From Gorillibacterium sp. (GTDB lineage Bacteria; Bacillota; Bacilli; Paenibacillales; NBRC-103111), in NCBI GenBank assembly GCA_014380705.1, contig JACMJI010000134.1, positions 1 through 5,244 on the forward strand: 5,244 nt of DNA, written 5' to 3'. Shown one piece after another: positions 1-5,244 of the stretch (its first letter is position 1; each line of letters starts with the position of its first letter). A model generated the notes under the pieces. It did no database searches. It saw nothing but the letters and a program-made list of their open reading frames with translations, and had not been told where the DNA came from. A program made the translations under genes and the position numbers.

Positions 1-104
1 AGCTCGCGATACGAAAAGGCTCCCGGTATGTGCGGCCGCTCTTTGTCGGTGTATGCTGTTTGCTTATTGGTAAGCAAGTATGGGATTTTTTCTGTTTTAA
101 TTAA
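1..104 (+). CDS. C-terminal end of a membrane permease, probably TSUP (TauE/SafE) family (5' partial)
   Basis: The frame whose first full codon starts at base 3 is open from the window edge to a TAA at 102-104, giving 33 residues. The tail reads IRKGSRYVRPLFVGVCCLLIG followed by a Trp-Asp pair. A basic KGSRxVRPLF stretch leading into a final hydrophobic helix with a late WD is how many TauE/SafE-type anion permeases (TSUP, formerly UPF0721) end, which is the basis for the call; the substrate cannot be told. The other two plus frames also stay open for part of this stretch but give no membrane-like pattern. No clear terminator separates it from the next gene, whose promoter begins at this stop codon. 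Family assignment rests on a short tail and is tentative. Confidence 0.5.
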   Translation, partial: LAIRKGSRYVRPLFVGVCCLLIGKQVWDFFCFN

Positions 105-128
105 ACCCTGAACAATCCATGATATAAT
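101..128 (+). promoter_or_regulatory. Extended -10 promoter for the 80-aa/retropepsin pair
   Basis: A perfect TATAAT at 123-128 is preceded by TGA at 120-122, which makes a consensus extended -10 (TGnTATAAT). The best -35 is only TTAAAC at 101-106 (16-base spacer), a weak match, as is tolerated for extended -10 promoters. The predicted start is near base 135, giving a leader of about 27 bases before the ATG at 162. Confidence 0.6.
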
Positions 129-161
129 AAAGACAACCAATACTTGAAAGAGGGTGTTTCG

Positions 162-404
162 ATGAAGTGGGAAGAAGTTAGATCAATATATCCTAATCAA
201 TTTGTTAAGTTTGAAGTATTGAAATCTAATATCGATAAAGATAAAGAATATGTTGAAGAGGTTGCCGTCATCGGACCGATTCCGGAAGAAAAAGCAACTG
301 AAGAACTTTTAAGATCGAAAGATAATTTATTAGTTTATCACACCTCTAAAGAAAATATCGTCATACAAATCCGTTTTAGAAGCGCCTTAAGGAGATTACA
401 TTAA
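162..404 (+). CDS. Conserved hypothetical 80-aa protein paired with a retropepsin-like protease
   Basis: I do not know a function for this protein. It is 80 residues long, soluble-looking and charged, with no signal peptide or membrane helix. It begins MKWEEVRSIYPNQFVKFEVL and later has EVAVIGPIPEEKATEELL and LLVYHTSKENIVIQIR, suggesting a small alpha/beta fold. The ATG at 162 is chosen because a good site (AGAGGG, about 150-155) precedes it; an in-frame TTG at 144 has none and lies close to the predicted transcript start. The stop TAA shares its last A with the ATG of the downstream aspartic protease (TAATG), so the two are translationally coupled and probably act together. From memory, small proteins of this type recur beside retropepsin-like genes in Firmicutes. 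Base composition is AT-rich (14 of 60 bases at 181-240 are G or C), unlike ung and the transporter downstream, which hints at separate acquisition. Confidence 0.75.
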   Translation: MKWEEVRSIYPNQFVKFEVLKSNIDKDKEYVEEVAVIGPIPEEKATEELLRSKDNLLVYHTSKENIVIQIRFRSALRRLH

Positions 405-778
405 TGAGAATTGAACATAGAGATGGTCTATTATTTACTTCAATAATCATTGTCTACCAAGGTCAGACAAAACAAATAGATAATATTGTAATAGATACTG
501 GGGCTTCACATACATTGATTTCCCAGGATATTGTTGACGATATAGGGATAAGGGTAAGCCTCGACGATGACGTTGTGGCTTCTTTTGGTATTGGGGGTAA
601 GGAACATGCGTTTGTTAAGATAATTGACGGTATACAAGTTGGCGACTATAAGTTTAGTAACATATCACTTGATTTCACAGCTATTCCATATACAGATATT
701 AATGGGCTGTTAGGACTTGATATATTAATGAATGCAGGATTTGTAATTGATTTGAAGGAATTAATAATGCACTTGTAG
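404..778 (+). CDS. Retropepsin-like aspartic protease, single lobe
   Basis: A 124-residue protein with the hallmarks of a retropepsin-like (clan AA) aspartic protease. The catalytic motif is VIDTGAS at residues 29-35 with Asp31 as the active-site acid. A glycine-rich flap-like segment (FGIGGKE) lies at 61-67, and the second hydrophobic-hydrophobic-Gly element is GLLGLDILMNAGFVIDL at 101-117. This is one lobe only, so by analogy with known retropepsins it should work as a homodimer. There is no signal peptide or transmembrane segment, so it is expected in the cytoplasm; the substrate is unknown. A ribosome binding site AAGGAG at 389-394 lies nine bases before the ATG, inside the end of the upstream gene, and the start codon overlaps that gene's stop. 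The downstream frame stays open past the stop for 20 codons, which I read as chance. The family call is firm, the role is not. Confidence 0.88.
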   Translation: MRIEHRDGLLFTSIIIVYQGQTKQIDNIVIDTGASHTLISQDIVDDIGIRVSLDDDVVASFGIGGKEHAFVKIIDGIQVGDYKFSNISLDFTAIPYTDINGLLGLDILMNAGFVIDLKELIMHL

Positions 779-901
779 GAAGAAGATTCATGGAACGAGT
801 ATTTCTTTGAAGGTTTCATTGATCTGAGAAGGCGTTTGTAAAACCAGGGAATGTTATTAGAATGTAACGGGGCAGCATTCGAAGGAGCCAGCGGGCAAAC
901 G

Positions 902-953
902 AAAAATACCCATGAATAGAGAGTGGTTTCATCTCTGTTCCGGGTATTTTTTT
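902..953. terminator. Bidirectional terminator between the retropepsin operon and xpt
   Basis: AAAAATACCC (902-911) pairs perfectly with GGGTATTTTT (942-951), and an inner stem AGAGA/TCTCT (918-922/932-936) sits within it. On the plus strand the stem runs into a seven-base T run (947-953). On the minus strand the complement of the A run at 902-906 supplies U residues, so it can also end xpt, whose stop is only about 20 bases away. It is about 120 bases beyond the retropepsin stop. Confidence 0.85.
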
Positions 954-975
954 AGTATTAATGAGGGTTTGGTAG

Positions 976-1809
<834 letters not shown>

Positions 1810-1829
1810 TTATTCAATTGATTTAACCT

Positions 1830-1858
1830 ATTATAGCTTAGCAGCCCGTTTCTGAATA
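1830..1858 (-). promoter_or_regulatory. xpt promoter (sigma-A type)
   Basis: On the minus strand a perfect TATAAT (1835-1830) follows TATTCA (1858-1853) at 17 bases. The -10 is consensus, the -35 only moderate (3 of 6 to TTGACA). The predicted transcript start, near 1822, sits just before the purine aptamer, which supports the assignment. A perfect 10-base palindrome, AACAATTGTT, lies at 1861-1870 immediately upstream of the -35. Confidence 0.7.
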
Positions 1859-1882
1859 GTAACAATTGTTGAATAACCGTTT

Positions 1883-1927
1883 AATACCAAACCTTTAACA
1901 CCTTTATAAGCAAAAACGTTCGGTATT
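1883..1927. promoter_or_regulatory. Inverted pair of PurR-box-like sequences in the xpt-ung intergenic region
   Basis: The Bacillus PurBox consensus is AWWWCCGAACWWT. On the minus strand, 1927-1915 reads AATACCGAACGTT (12 of 13 match). On the plus strand, 1883-1895 reads AATACCAAACCTT (11 of 13; the core G is A). They face each other with 19 bases between the 13-mers, close to the roughly 16-17 bp that I recall between paired boxes in B. subtilis. They lie 25-70 bases upstream of the xpt -35, in keeping with xpt being a known PurR target. The distance to the ung promoter (30 bases) leaves room for an effect there too. Confidence 0.6.
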
Positions 1928-1957
1928 TCTTCAATTTTAGCTGAGTGAATCGGCGCC

Positions 1958-1986
1958 ATTACAGGTAGAGGTCGATATGCTAGAAT
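1958..1986 (+). promoter_or_regulatory. ung promoter with extended -10
   Basis: ATTACA (1958-1963) and TAGAAT (1981-1986) are separated by 17 bases, with TGC directly before the -10 making an extended -10 element. The predicted transcript start is near 1993, giving a leader of about 55 bases before the GTG of ung. Confidence 0.5.
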
Positions 1987-1997
1987 AGATGGAAGTA

Positions 1998-2016
1998 AGG
2001 CCCTCGGGGTCCTTTT
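1998..2016 (+). other. Short GC hairpin followed by TTTT in the ung leader
   Basis: AGG-CCC (1998-2003) pairs with GGG-T-CCT (2007-2013), with one bulged T and a TCG loop, and the T run 2013-2016 closes it. It lies right after the predicted ung transcript start and before the ribosome binding site at 2030. It resembles a weak attenuator or a 5' stabilising stem; it is too short for a confident terminator. Confidence 0.3.
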
Positions 2017-2046
2017 AGCGATTGGGTAGAAAGGTGATGCGGAGCT

Positions 2047-2730
2047 GTGTTTATTTTGCATAATGATTGGTCGAATGATTTAAGTGGGGAATTTGAGCAG
2101 CCATACTATAGAAACTTGCAGGCGTTCTTGGCAAAAGAATACCAAACTCACACCATATATCCGGATAAACATGATATTTTCAATGCGTTGCATTATACAC
2201 CGAAGAGTAGAGTTAAGGTTGTTATCCTTGGACAGGATCCGTACCACGGTCCGAATCAGGCCCATGGACTGAGTTTTTCGGTTAAGCCGGGTGTAGTGAC
2301 GCCACCCTCTTTGAAAAATATTTATAAGGAATTAAAGGATGATCTAGGCTGCTCCATTCCGAATCACGGTCATTTGGTGCATTGGGCCGAACAAGGGGTG
2401 CTGCTGCTAAACACGGTGCTCACTGTCCAAGCGGGGCATGCTCATTCTCATCACGGGAGGGGCTGGGAGACGTTTACCGACAAGGTGATCCAACTCGTTA
2501 GTGGCCTGGACCATCCAGTGGTATTCATGCTCTGGGGTGGACCTGCGCAAGCCAAATTGCCCATGATTGACTCGCAAAAACACAGCGTCATCCTTTCTCC
2601 GCATCCGAGTCCATTATCCTCGTATCGCGGCTTTTTTGGCAGCAAGCCGTTCTCTCGAGCTAACCTTTTCTTGATGGAAAAAGGTTTGGCACCAATCGAC
2701 TGGCAGCTGCCTGCTGACCCAACGGCTTGA
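2047..2730 (+). CDS. ung: Uracil-DNA glycosylase, family 1
   Basis: Ung removes uracil from DNA to start base-excision repair. The 227 residues carry both signature motifs: GQDPYHG at 62-68, with catalytic Asp64 and Tyr66, and HPSPLSS at 186-192, with His186 and the base-displacing Leu190. Phe77 (GLSFSV) is the expected stacking residue and Asn122 (LLLNTVLTV) the uracil-reading one. [12 protein letters not shown] and PIDW near the end are also typical, and length is normal for the family. The start is GTG at 2047: AAAGGTGAT at 2030-2038 lies nine bases upstream, and the alignment with B. subtilis Ung leaves little room for another start. An ATG at 2037 is out of frame and stops after eight codons. 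It has its own promoter, divergent from xpt. The last codons and the stop are inside a 9-bp hairpin. Confidence 0.97.
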   Translation: MFILHNDWSNDLSGEFEQPYYRNLQAFLAKEYQTHTIYPDKHDIFNALHYTPKSRVKVVILGQDPYHGPNQAHGLSFSVKPGVVTPPSLKNIYKELKDDLGCSIPNHGHLVHWAEQGVLLLNTVLTVQAGHAHSHHGRGWETFTDKVIQLVSGLDHPVVFMLWGGPAQAKLPMIDSQKHSVILSPHPSPLSSYRGFFGSKPFSRANLFLMEKGLAPIDWQLPADPTA

Positions 2731-2740
2731 ACCGTTGGGT
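2717..2740 (+). other. Perfect 9-bp hairpin spanning the ung stop codon
   Basis: ACCCAACGG (2717-2725) pairs without mismatch with CCGTTGGGT (2732-2740) around the loop CTTGAA, which contains part of the TGA stop. No T run follows, so it is not a standard intrinsic terminator on either strand. It could protect the 3' end of the mRNA or act with the hairpin directly after it. Confidence 0.5.
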
Positions 2741-2742
2741 AG

Positions 2743-2787
2743 AGGCAGGCGCCACCTGGGAGGGGAAGCAGCCCCACGGCGCCGCCT
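2743..2787 (+). other. GC-rich hairpin downstream of ung, possible terminator
   Basis: AGGC, a bulged A and GGCGCC (2743-2753) pair with GGCGCC-GCCT (2778-2787), and an inner GGGG/CCCC stem (2762-2765/2772-2775) can form around AAGCAG. Only TTT (2787-2789) follows before GG, so the U tract is poor. Two copies of the palindrome GGCGCC form the core. It most likely ends or stabilises the ung transcript. The rest of the gap to the transporter gene is AT-rich and holds the promoter described next. Confidence 0.4.
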
Positions 2788-2841
2788 TTGGAGGTTATAC
2801 AGGATTTATCACCAACAAGCTGCATCAAAACTGAATTTATG

Positions 2842-2870
2842 TTTAAATACTCTATAAGTGAACGTATTAT
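2842..2870 (+). promoter_or_regulatory. Candidate promoter for the NiaP-like transporter gene
   Basis: TTTAAA (2842-2847) and TATTAT (2865-2870) are 17 bases apart, with 4 of 6 and 5 of 6 matches to the sigma-A hexamers. The start would be near 2877, leaving a leader of about 95 bases before the ATG at 2971. A direct repeat overlaps its -10. A second option, CTGAAT/TATAAG at 2831/2853, has a 16-base spacer. Confidence 0.4.
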
Positions 2871-2878
2871 CGAACGTA
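2860..2878 (+). repeat. Direct repeat GAACGTA overlapping the transporter promoter, possible operator
   Basis: GAACGTA occurs at 2860-2866 and again at 2872-2878, 12 bases apart start to start and flanking the TATTAT -10. The second copy, in ATTATCGAACGTA, also resembles a single PurBox (10 of 13), but there is no inverted partner. Placement over a -10 would suit a repressor site, for example a niacin-responsive one; this is inference. Confidence 0.3.
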
Positions 2879-2970
2879 ACAATCAATCGCAACAAAATCA
2901 ACAAACCCCAAAATCAAGGGCTGATATACAGCATAATTGCAGAAGTTATCGAAGAAAGGTTGGATGAGAG

Positions 2971-4158
2971 ATGAGTCAAACGGGACAGGGACATCCGAGT
3001 TATCGCAAGGTGTTTTGGTCGGCTGGTTTTGGTTGGATGTTCGATGCTATGGATGTGGGGTTGCTGGCTTTTATCGTGGTTAAACTTGCTACGGAATGGG
3101 GCCTGTCGCCAACGGAAAAAGGATTGCTCGGCACATTTACAACCTTAGGTATGGCCATTGGTGCTCCAATCGGAGGCTATTTAGCTGATCGCTTTGGAAG
3201 ACGACCCATTTTCCTATTTACATTGGTTCTCTTCGGGGCGGCTAGTCTGGGTAGTGCCTTCTCTCCGGGGCTTGCCACAATGTTATTCTTCCGTCTGATT
3301 ATGGGGCTTGGTTTGGGTGCGGAGTTGCCGGTTGCTTCGACGATGGTTAACGAGCTGGCACCACCTGAGAAAAGAGGGCGCACCGTGGTCCTCCTCGAAA
3401 GCTTTTGGGCGGTCGGGTGGATTATCGCAGCCTTGTTCGCGTATTTTATCATTCCAGACTATGGCTGGAGAACGGCCGTTATCATTGGAGCTGTACCCAT
3501 TGTCTATGCCATTCTTATTCGGCGCAGCATACCGGAGTCACGGGCGGTCACCCTACAGGGTAAGGTTCCCTTGCGAACGATTTTTAGCCACTATGGCCGG
3601 CAGACAGCTGTCCTCTGGACGGTGTGGTTTGCCATCGCTTTTTCCTATTACGGCATGTTCCTCTGGATTCCTTCCGTGCTGGTCGCCAAAGGATTTACCA
3701 TGATCAGCAGCTTTAGATATGTATTACTTATGACACTTGCGCAGCTGCCCGGTTATTTTGTAGCGGCATGGCTAGTTGAAAAATGGGGCCGCAGACCAAC
3801 CTTAGCCTTGTTCCTTGCGATGACCGCCGTGTGGGCCGCTTTGTTCGGCGCCAGTGAATCGACCACGATGCTATTAGTGTCCGGAGCATTCTTATCTTTC
3901 TTTAATCTGGGAGCCTGGGGTGCTTTGTACGCCTATACTCCTGAGAATTACCCCGATGATGTTCGGGCATCCGGCTCCGGCTTTGCTTCCGGCTTTGGAC
4001 GTATAGGCAGTGCCATTGCTCCTTACCTAGTGGGGTTGCTCATTGCTAATGGGCAATCCTATACCTTGATTTTTGGTATCTTTACCATCGTGTTGGCCGT
4101 TGGGGTGATCGTTCTGCTTGCTTTTGGACGTGAAACCAAAGCCTTAGACAAATTATAA
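2971..4158 (+). CDS. niaP: MFS transporter, NiaP-like (probable niacin uptake)
   Basis: A 395-residue major facilitator protein with about 12 hydrophobic helices, in the inner membrane. Helix 1 has GWMFDAMDVG (21-30) with acidic Asp25 and Asp28. The MFS motif A GGYLADRFGRRP is at 68-79 and its half-repeat echo EKWGRRPT at 270-277. A GLGLGAELPVASTMVNE block (112-128) and a late PENYPDDVRASGSG block (324-337) follow the sugar/aromatic-acid type branch. VLLESFWAVGW (140-150), SYYGMFLW (225-232) and LLMTLAQLPGYFVAAWL (252-268) closely match B. subtilis NiaP (YceI) as I remember it, so nicotinate or nicotinamide import is the likely role; other aromatic acids remain possible. The ATG at 2971 follows AAAGG at 2955-2959 by 11 bases, a slightly long spacing. 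It has a probable own promoter, and no NAD genes lie next to it. A small hairpin after the stop (4161-4175) has no T run. Confidence 0.78.
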   Translation: MSQTGQGHPSYRKVFWSAGFGWMFDAMDVGLLAFIVVKLATEWGLSPTEKGLLGTFTTLGMAIGAPIGGYLADRFGRRPIFLFTLVLFGAASLGSAFSPGLATMLFFRLIMGLGLGAELPVASTMVNELAPPEKRGRTVVLLESFWAVGWIIAALFAYFIIPDYGWRTAVIIGAVPIVYAILIRRSIPESRAVTLQGKVPLRTIFSHYGRQTAVLWTVWFAIAFSYYGMFLWIPSVLVAKGFTMISSFRYVLLMTLAQLPGYFVAAWLVEKWGRRPTLALFLAMTAVWAALFGASESTTMLLVSGAFLSFFNLGAWGALYAYTPENYPDDVRASGSGFASGFGRIGSAIAPYLVGLLIANGQSYTLIFGIFTIVLAVGVIVLLAFGRETKALDKL

Positions 4159-4175
4159 AAGCAGGAGATTTCTGC

Positions 4176-4199
4176 GTTAAAAAATACCAAGTGGGGTAA
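4176..4199 (+). promoter_or_regulatory. SigmaB-like promoter before the glycine-rich protein gene
   Basis: GTTAAA (4176-4181) and GGGTAA (4194-4199) are separated by 12 bases. The B. subtilis SigmaB consensus is GTTTAA, 12-14 bases, GGGTAT, so each element has one mismatch. No good sigma-A pair is obvious in the 88-base gap after the transporter. The start would fall near 4206, giving a leader of about 40 bases. Many Paenibacillus are thought to lack a classical SigmaB, so another SigmaB/F/G-group factor may be the user. Confidence 0.45.
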
Positions 4200-4246
4200 G
4201 TTAATGATGAACATACAATATCCAAAGAAAGAAAGGTGAATTTTTA

Positions 4247-4672
4247 ATGTCGAAGCATATACAAGCCTACTTCCAAACAGAAGATGACGCGTTTGCTGTA
4301 AATACGAAGCTTCAAGGATATGGCCTTGAACAGTTGGAAGTATCCAAAGTTCCAGAGAATATTGGAGGCGATAGAAACATCCTGGTACCACTTGGAGCAG
4401 GCTTATCTCCTGGATCTGCGAGTGTTAGCGGAGGGACTGGCGGAGGCCCAGGTGGAGCTGGTATCTCAGGCGGCGGGGGTACTGGTCCTATTGTAGGTGG
4501 GGGTGTCATACCAGCTGCTCCTTCTTCAAACGAACGAGACTCCCGCAAATTATATGATGGAGACCGAAATCATTTTCAGTATGTGCTTTCGGCAAAAGTT
4601 AAAGATGAGCTGCATGATGAGGTTATCGACATGATCAGGAATAATAAAGGATATGTTGAAGTATTTGAATAA
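4247..4672 (+). CDS. Small protein with split alpha/beta halves and a glycine-rich centre; possible general stress protein
   Basis: I do not recognise a named homologue with certainty. The 141-residue product has three parts. Residues 1-36 contain a strand-helix-strand pattern starting KHIQAYFQTEDDAFAVNTKL. Residues 50-88 are almost only Gly, Ser, Pro, Ala and Val (SGGTGGGPGGAGISGGGG within). Residues 106-141 form a second strand-helix-strand (FQYVLSAKVKDELHDEVIDM). This layout resembles general stress protein 17M/YflT-type proteins, where two halves of an alpha/beta domain flank a glycine-rich segment. Here the centre is too polar and flexible to be a membrane helix. There is no signal peptide. 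GAAAGGTGA at 4231-4239 sets the ATG at 4247, seven bases on. The SigmaB-like promoter upstream fits a stress role, but both the family and the promoter are inferred. Confidence 0.72.
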   Translation: MSKHIQAYFQTEDDAFAVNTKLQGYGLEQLEVSKVPENIGGDRNILVPLGAGLSPGSASVSGGTGGGPGGAGISGGGGTGPIVGGGVIPAAPSSNERDSRKLYDGDRNHFQYVLSAKVKDELHDEVIDMIRNNKGYVEVFE

Positions 4673-4703
4673 TGGTCGAGCTCCAAACGCAACATGCAGG
4701 CTT

Positions 4704-4733
4704 TTGTAAGACGACGTCCAGCTCATGTATAGA
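4704..4733 (+). promoter_or_regulatory. Weak candidate promoter for the DUF378 gene
   Basis: TTGTAA (4704-4709) and TATAGA (4728-4733), 18 bases apart, are the best pair in the 123-base gap before the DUF378 gene, each with 4 of 6 consensus bases. No terminator for the preceding gene is visible, so read-through is an alternative. Confidence 0.25.
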
Positions 4734-4795
4734 AACGATAATATTACCCATACTGTACTTGTGGTCTTACATTAGGTGCGTGAGGAGGATAAACC

Positions 4796-5017
4796 ATGAA
4801 AAGCTTAAACACCCTGGCGTTAACGCTCGTGATCATCGGCGGCTTAAATTGGCTGCTAGTTGGCTTGTTCCAATGGGATCTCGTCGGCGGCTTGACCGGT
4901 GGTATGGACAGCACGATTGCCCGTATCGTTTTCGTTCTTGTCGGACTTGCTGCTATATACAGCTTTGCCTTCTACGGAAAAGTAACCAACGATGACGAAG
5001 CAAGGATTCGCTCGTAA
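4796..5017 (+). CDS. DUF378 family small membrane protein (YuzA-like)
   Basis: A 73-residue protein with two membrane helices (about residues 5-25 and 41-60) and a short charged tail (NDDEARIRS). The family signature IIGGLNWLLVGLFQWDLVGG (13-32) is followed by VLVGLAAIYSF (47-57), which is what DUF378 proteins such as B. subtilis YuzA look like. The biochemical role of the family is unknown. GAGGAGG at 4782-4788, seven bases before the ATG, is a near-perfect ribosome binding site and settles the start. A longer open frame at 4672-4995 overlaps it in another phase but has no comparable site and is not protein-like. It is followed by a strong terminator. Confidence 0.92.
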   Translation: MKSLNTLALTLVIIGGLNWLLVGLFQWDLVGGLTGGMDSTIARIVFVLVGLAAIYSFAFYGKVTNDDEARIRS

Positions 5018-5050
5018 ACCGTTTATCTGCTTTGCTGTTTTTCCTTAATG

Positions 5051-5100
5051 AAAAGCCAGTCCATTTGGAAGCATTATGCTTTCAAATGGACTGGCTTTTT
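5051..5100. terminator. Long bidirectional terminator between convergent genes
   Basis: AAAAGCCAGTCCATTTG (5051-5067) pairs perfectly with CAAATGGACTGGCTTTT (5083-5099). The stem continues through a G-T pair and AAGCA/TGCTT (5069-5073/5077-5081) to a TTA loop, 23 pairs in all. Five T residues (5096-5100) end it on the plus strand, and the complement of the A run at 5051-5054 gives a U run on the minus strand. It serves both the DUF378 gene and the L,D-transpeptidase gene. Confidence 0.95.
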
Positions 5101-5131
5101 ATCAATTTTAGGATGATAAATTTACCCTCAG

Positions 5132-5244
5132 TCAGCTTCGAATCGTAACCTGTGTTCCAACTGGGACGAGCTTGGATAAGGCAAGCACATCATCGTTATA
5201 CATTCGAATGCAGCCGTTCGAGACCAAATGGCCGATCGAGGCGG
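5132..5244 (-). CDS. L,D-transpeptidase (YkuD domain), C-terminal part (5' end beyond window)
   Basis: The minus-strand frame running from the window edge to a TGA at 5134-5132 encodes 36 residues beginning ASIGHLVSNGCIRMYNDDV. The HxxxSxGCIRM signature is the catalytic end of the YkuD family: a histidine, then the nucleophilic Cys in GCIRM. These enzymes cross-link peptidoglycan through 3-3 bonds or attach proteins to it. The final VPVGTQVTIRS strand is the usual end of the domain, so only the N-terminal part is missing. One difference from many members is Asn rather than His in SNGC. Whether it has a LysM domain or signal peptide cannot be seen. The strong hairpin at 5051-5100 terminates it. 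Confidence 0.92.
   Translation of the reverse strand, partial: ASIGHLVSNGCIRMYNDDVLALSKLVPVGTQVTIRS

Noticed and set aside
60..91. Hairpin TTGCTTA/TAAGCAA followed by a T run, possible terminator
   Set aside because: It lies inside the coding end of the permease-like gene, and the T run begins nine bases after the stem.
144..161. TTG start six codons upstream of the 80-aa protein
   Set aside because: No ribosome binding site precedes it, while the ATG at 162 has AGAGGG at proper spacing.
1831..2061. Minus-strand 76-codon open frame
   Set aside because: It covers the PurBox pair, the ung promoter and the xpt -10; there is no ribosome binding site.
2037..2063. ATG at 2037 as start of ung or of a leader peptide
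   Set aside because: Out of frame with ung and closed after eight codons; no separate ribosome binding site.
2451..2882. Minus-strand 143-codon open frame
   Set aside because: It lies mostly antisense to ung, whose identity is certain, and its product shows no recognisable pattern.
2743..2967. Open plus-strand frame of about 74 codons between ung and the transporter
   Set aside because: It lacks a start with a ribosome binding site, runs through a GC hairpin and the promoter region, and gives low-complexity Gln/Asn-rich sequence.
4161..4175. Small hairpin GCAG/CTGC after the transporter stop, possible terminator
   Set aside because: Stem of four to six pairs followed by GTTAAAAAA rather than a T run.
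4672..4995. Plus-strand 107-codon open frame overlapping the DUF378 gene
   Set aside because: It is the shadow of the DUF378 gene in another frame; Cys/Arg-rich product, no ribosome binding site.

Overview
The window looks like a chromosomal segment of a low-to-mid GC member of the Bacillales, most likely Paenibacillus or a close relative. The grounds are strong AGGAGG-type ribosome binding sites, a Bacillus-type xpt gene behind a guanine riboswitch, a Bacillus-like Ung, a NiaP-like transporter, a DUF378 membrane protein and a YkuD-type L,D-transpeptidase. The genus is an inference from protein flavour; no marker gene is present.

Layout. Bases 1-104 carry the last 33 codons of a plus-strand membrane protein, probably a TauE/SafE (TSUP) permease. 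A perfect extended -10 promoter follows and drives a translationally coupled pair at 162-778: an uncharacterised 80-residue protein and a 124-residue single-lobe retropepsin-like aspartic protease. This pair is clearly more AT-rich than the rest. It converges on xpt (minus strand, 976-1569), and the two units share a bidirectional terminator at 902-953. Upstream of xpt, on the minus strand, lie a terminator hairpin (1642-1677), a complete guanine-class purine aptamer (1743-1809), a sigma-A-type promoter (1830-1858) and two inverted PurR-box-like sequences (1883-1927). Purine salvage here therefore seems controlled at two levels, repression by PurR and riboswitch attenuation.

The divergent plus-strand side holds a promoter (1958-1986), a short leader and ung (2047-2730, GTG start). 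After ung comes a 240-base gap with two strong hairpins and a promoter-like region bearing a direct repeat, then a 12-helix MFS transporter closely resembling the B. subtilis niacin transporter NiaP (2971-4158). Next are a small protein with a glycine-rich centre (4247-4672), preceded by a SigmaB-like promoter, and a DUF378 two-helix membrane protein (4796-5017). A 23-bp bidirectional terminator (5051-5100) separates the latter from the C-terminus of an L,D-transpeptidase on the minus strand (5132-5244, cut by the window end).

Most genes are ordinary housekeeping or salvage functions. The parts most worth a second look are the 80-aa/retropepsin module, the stacked purine control of xpt, and the SigmaB-like promoter on the glycine-rich gene. 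I found no CRISPR array, insertion sequence, tRNA or rRNA.
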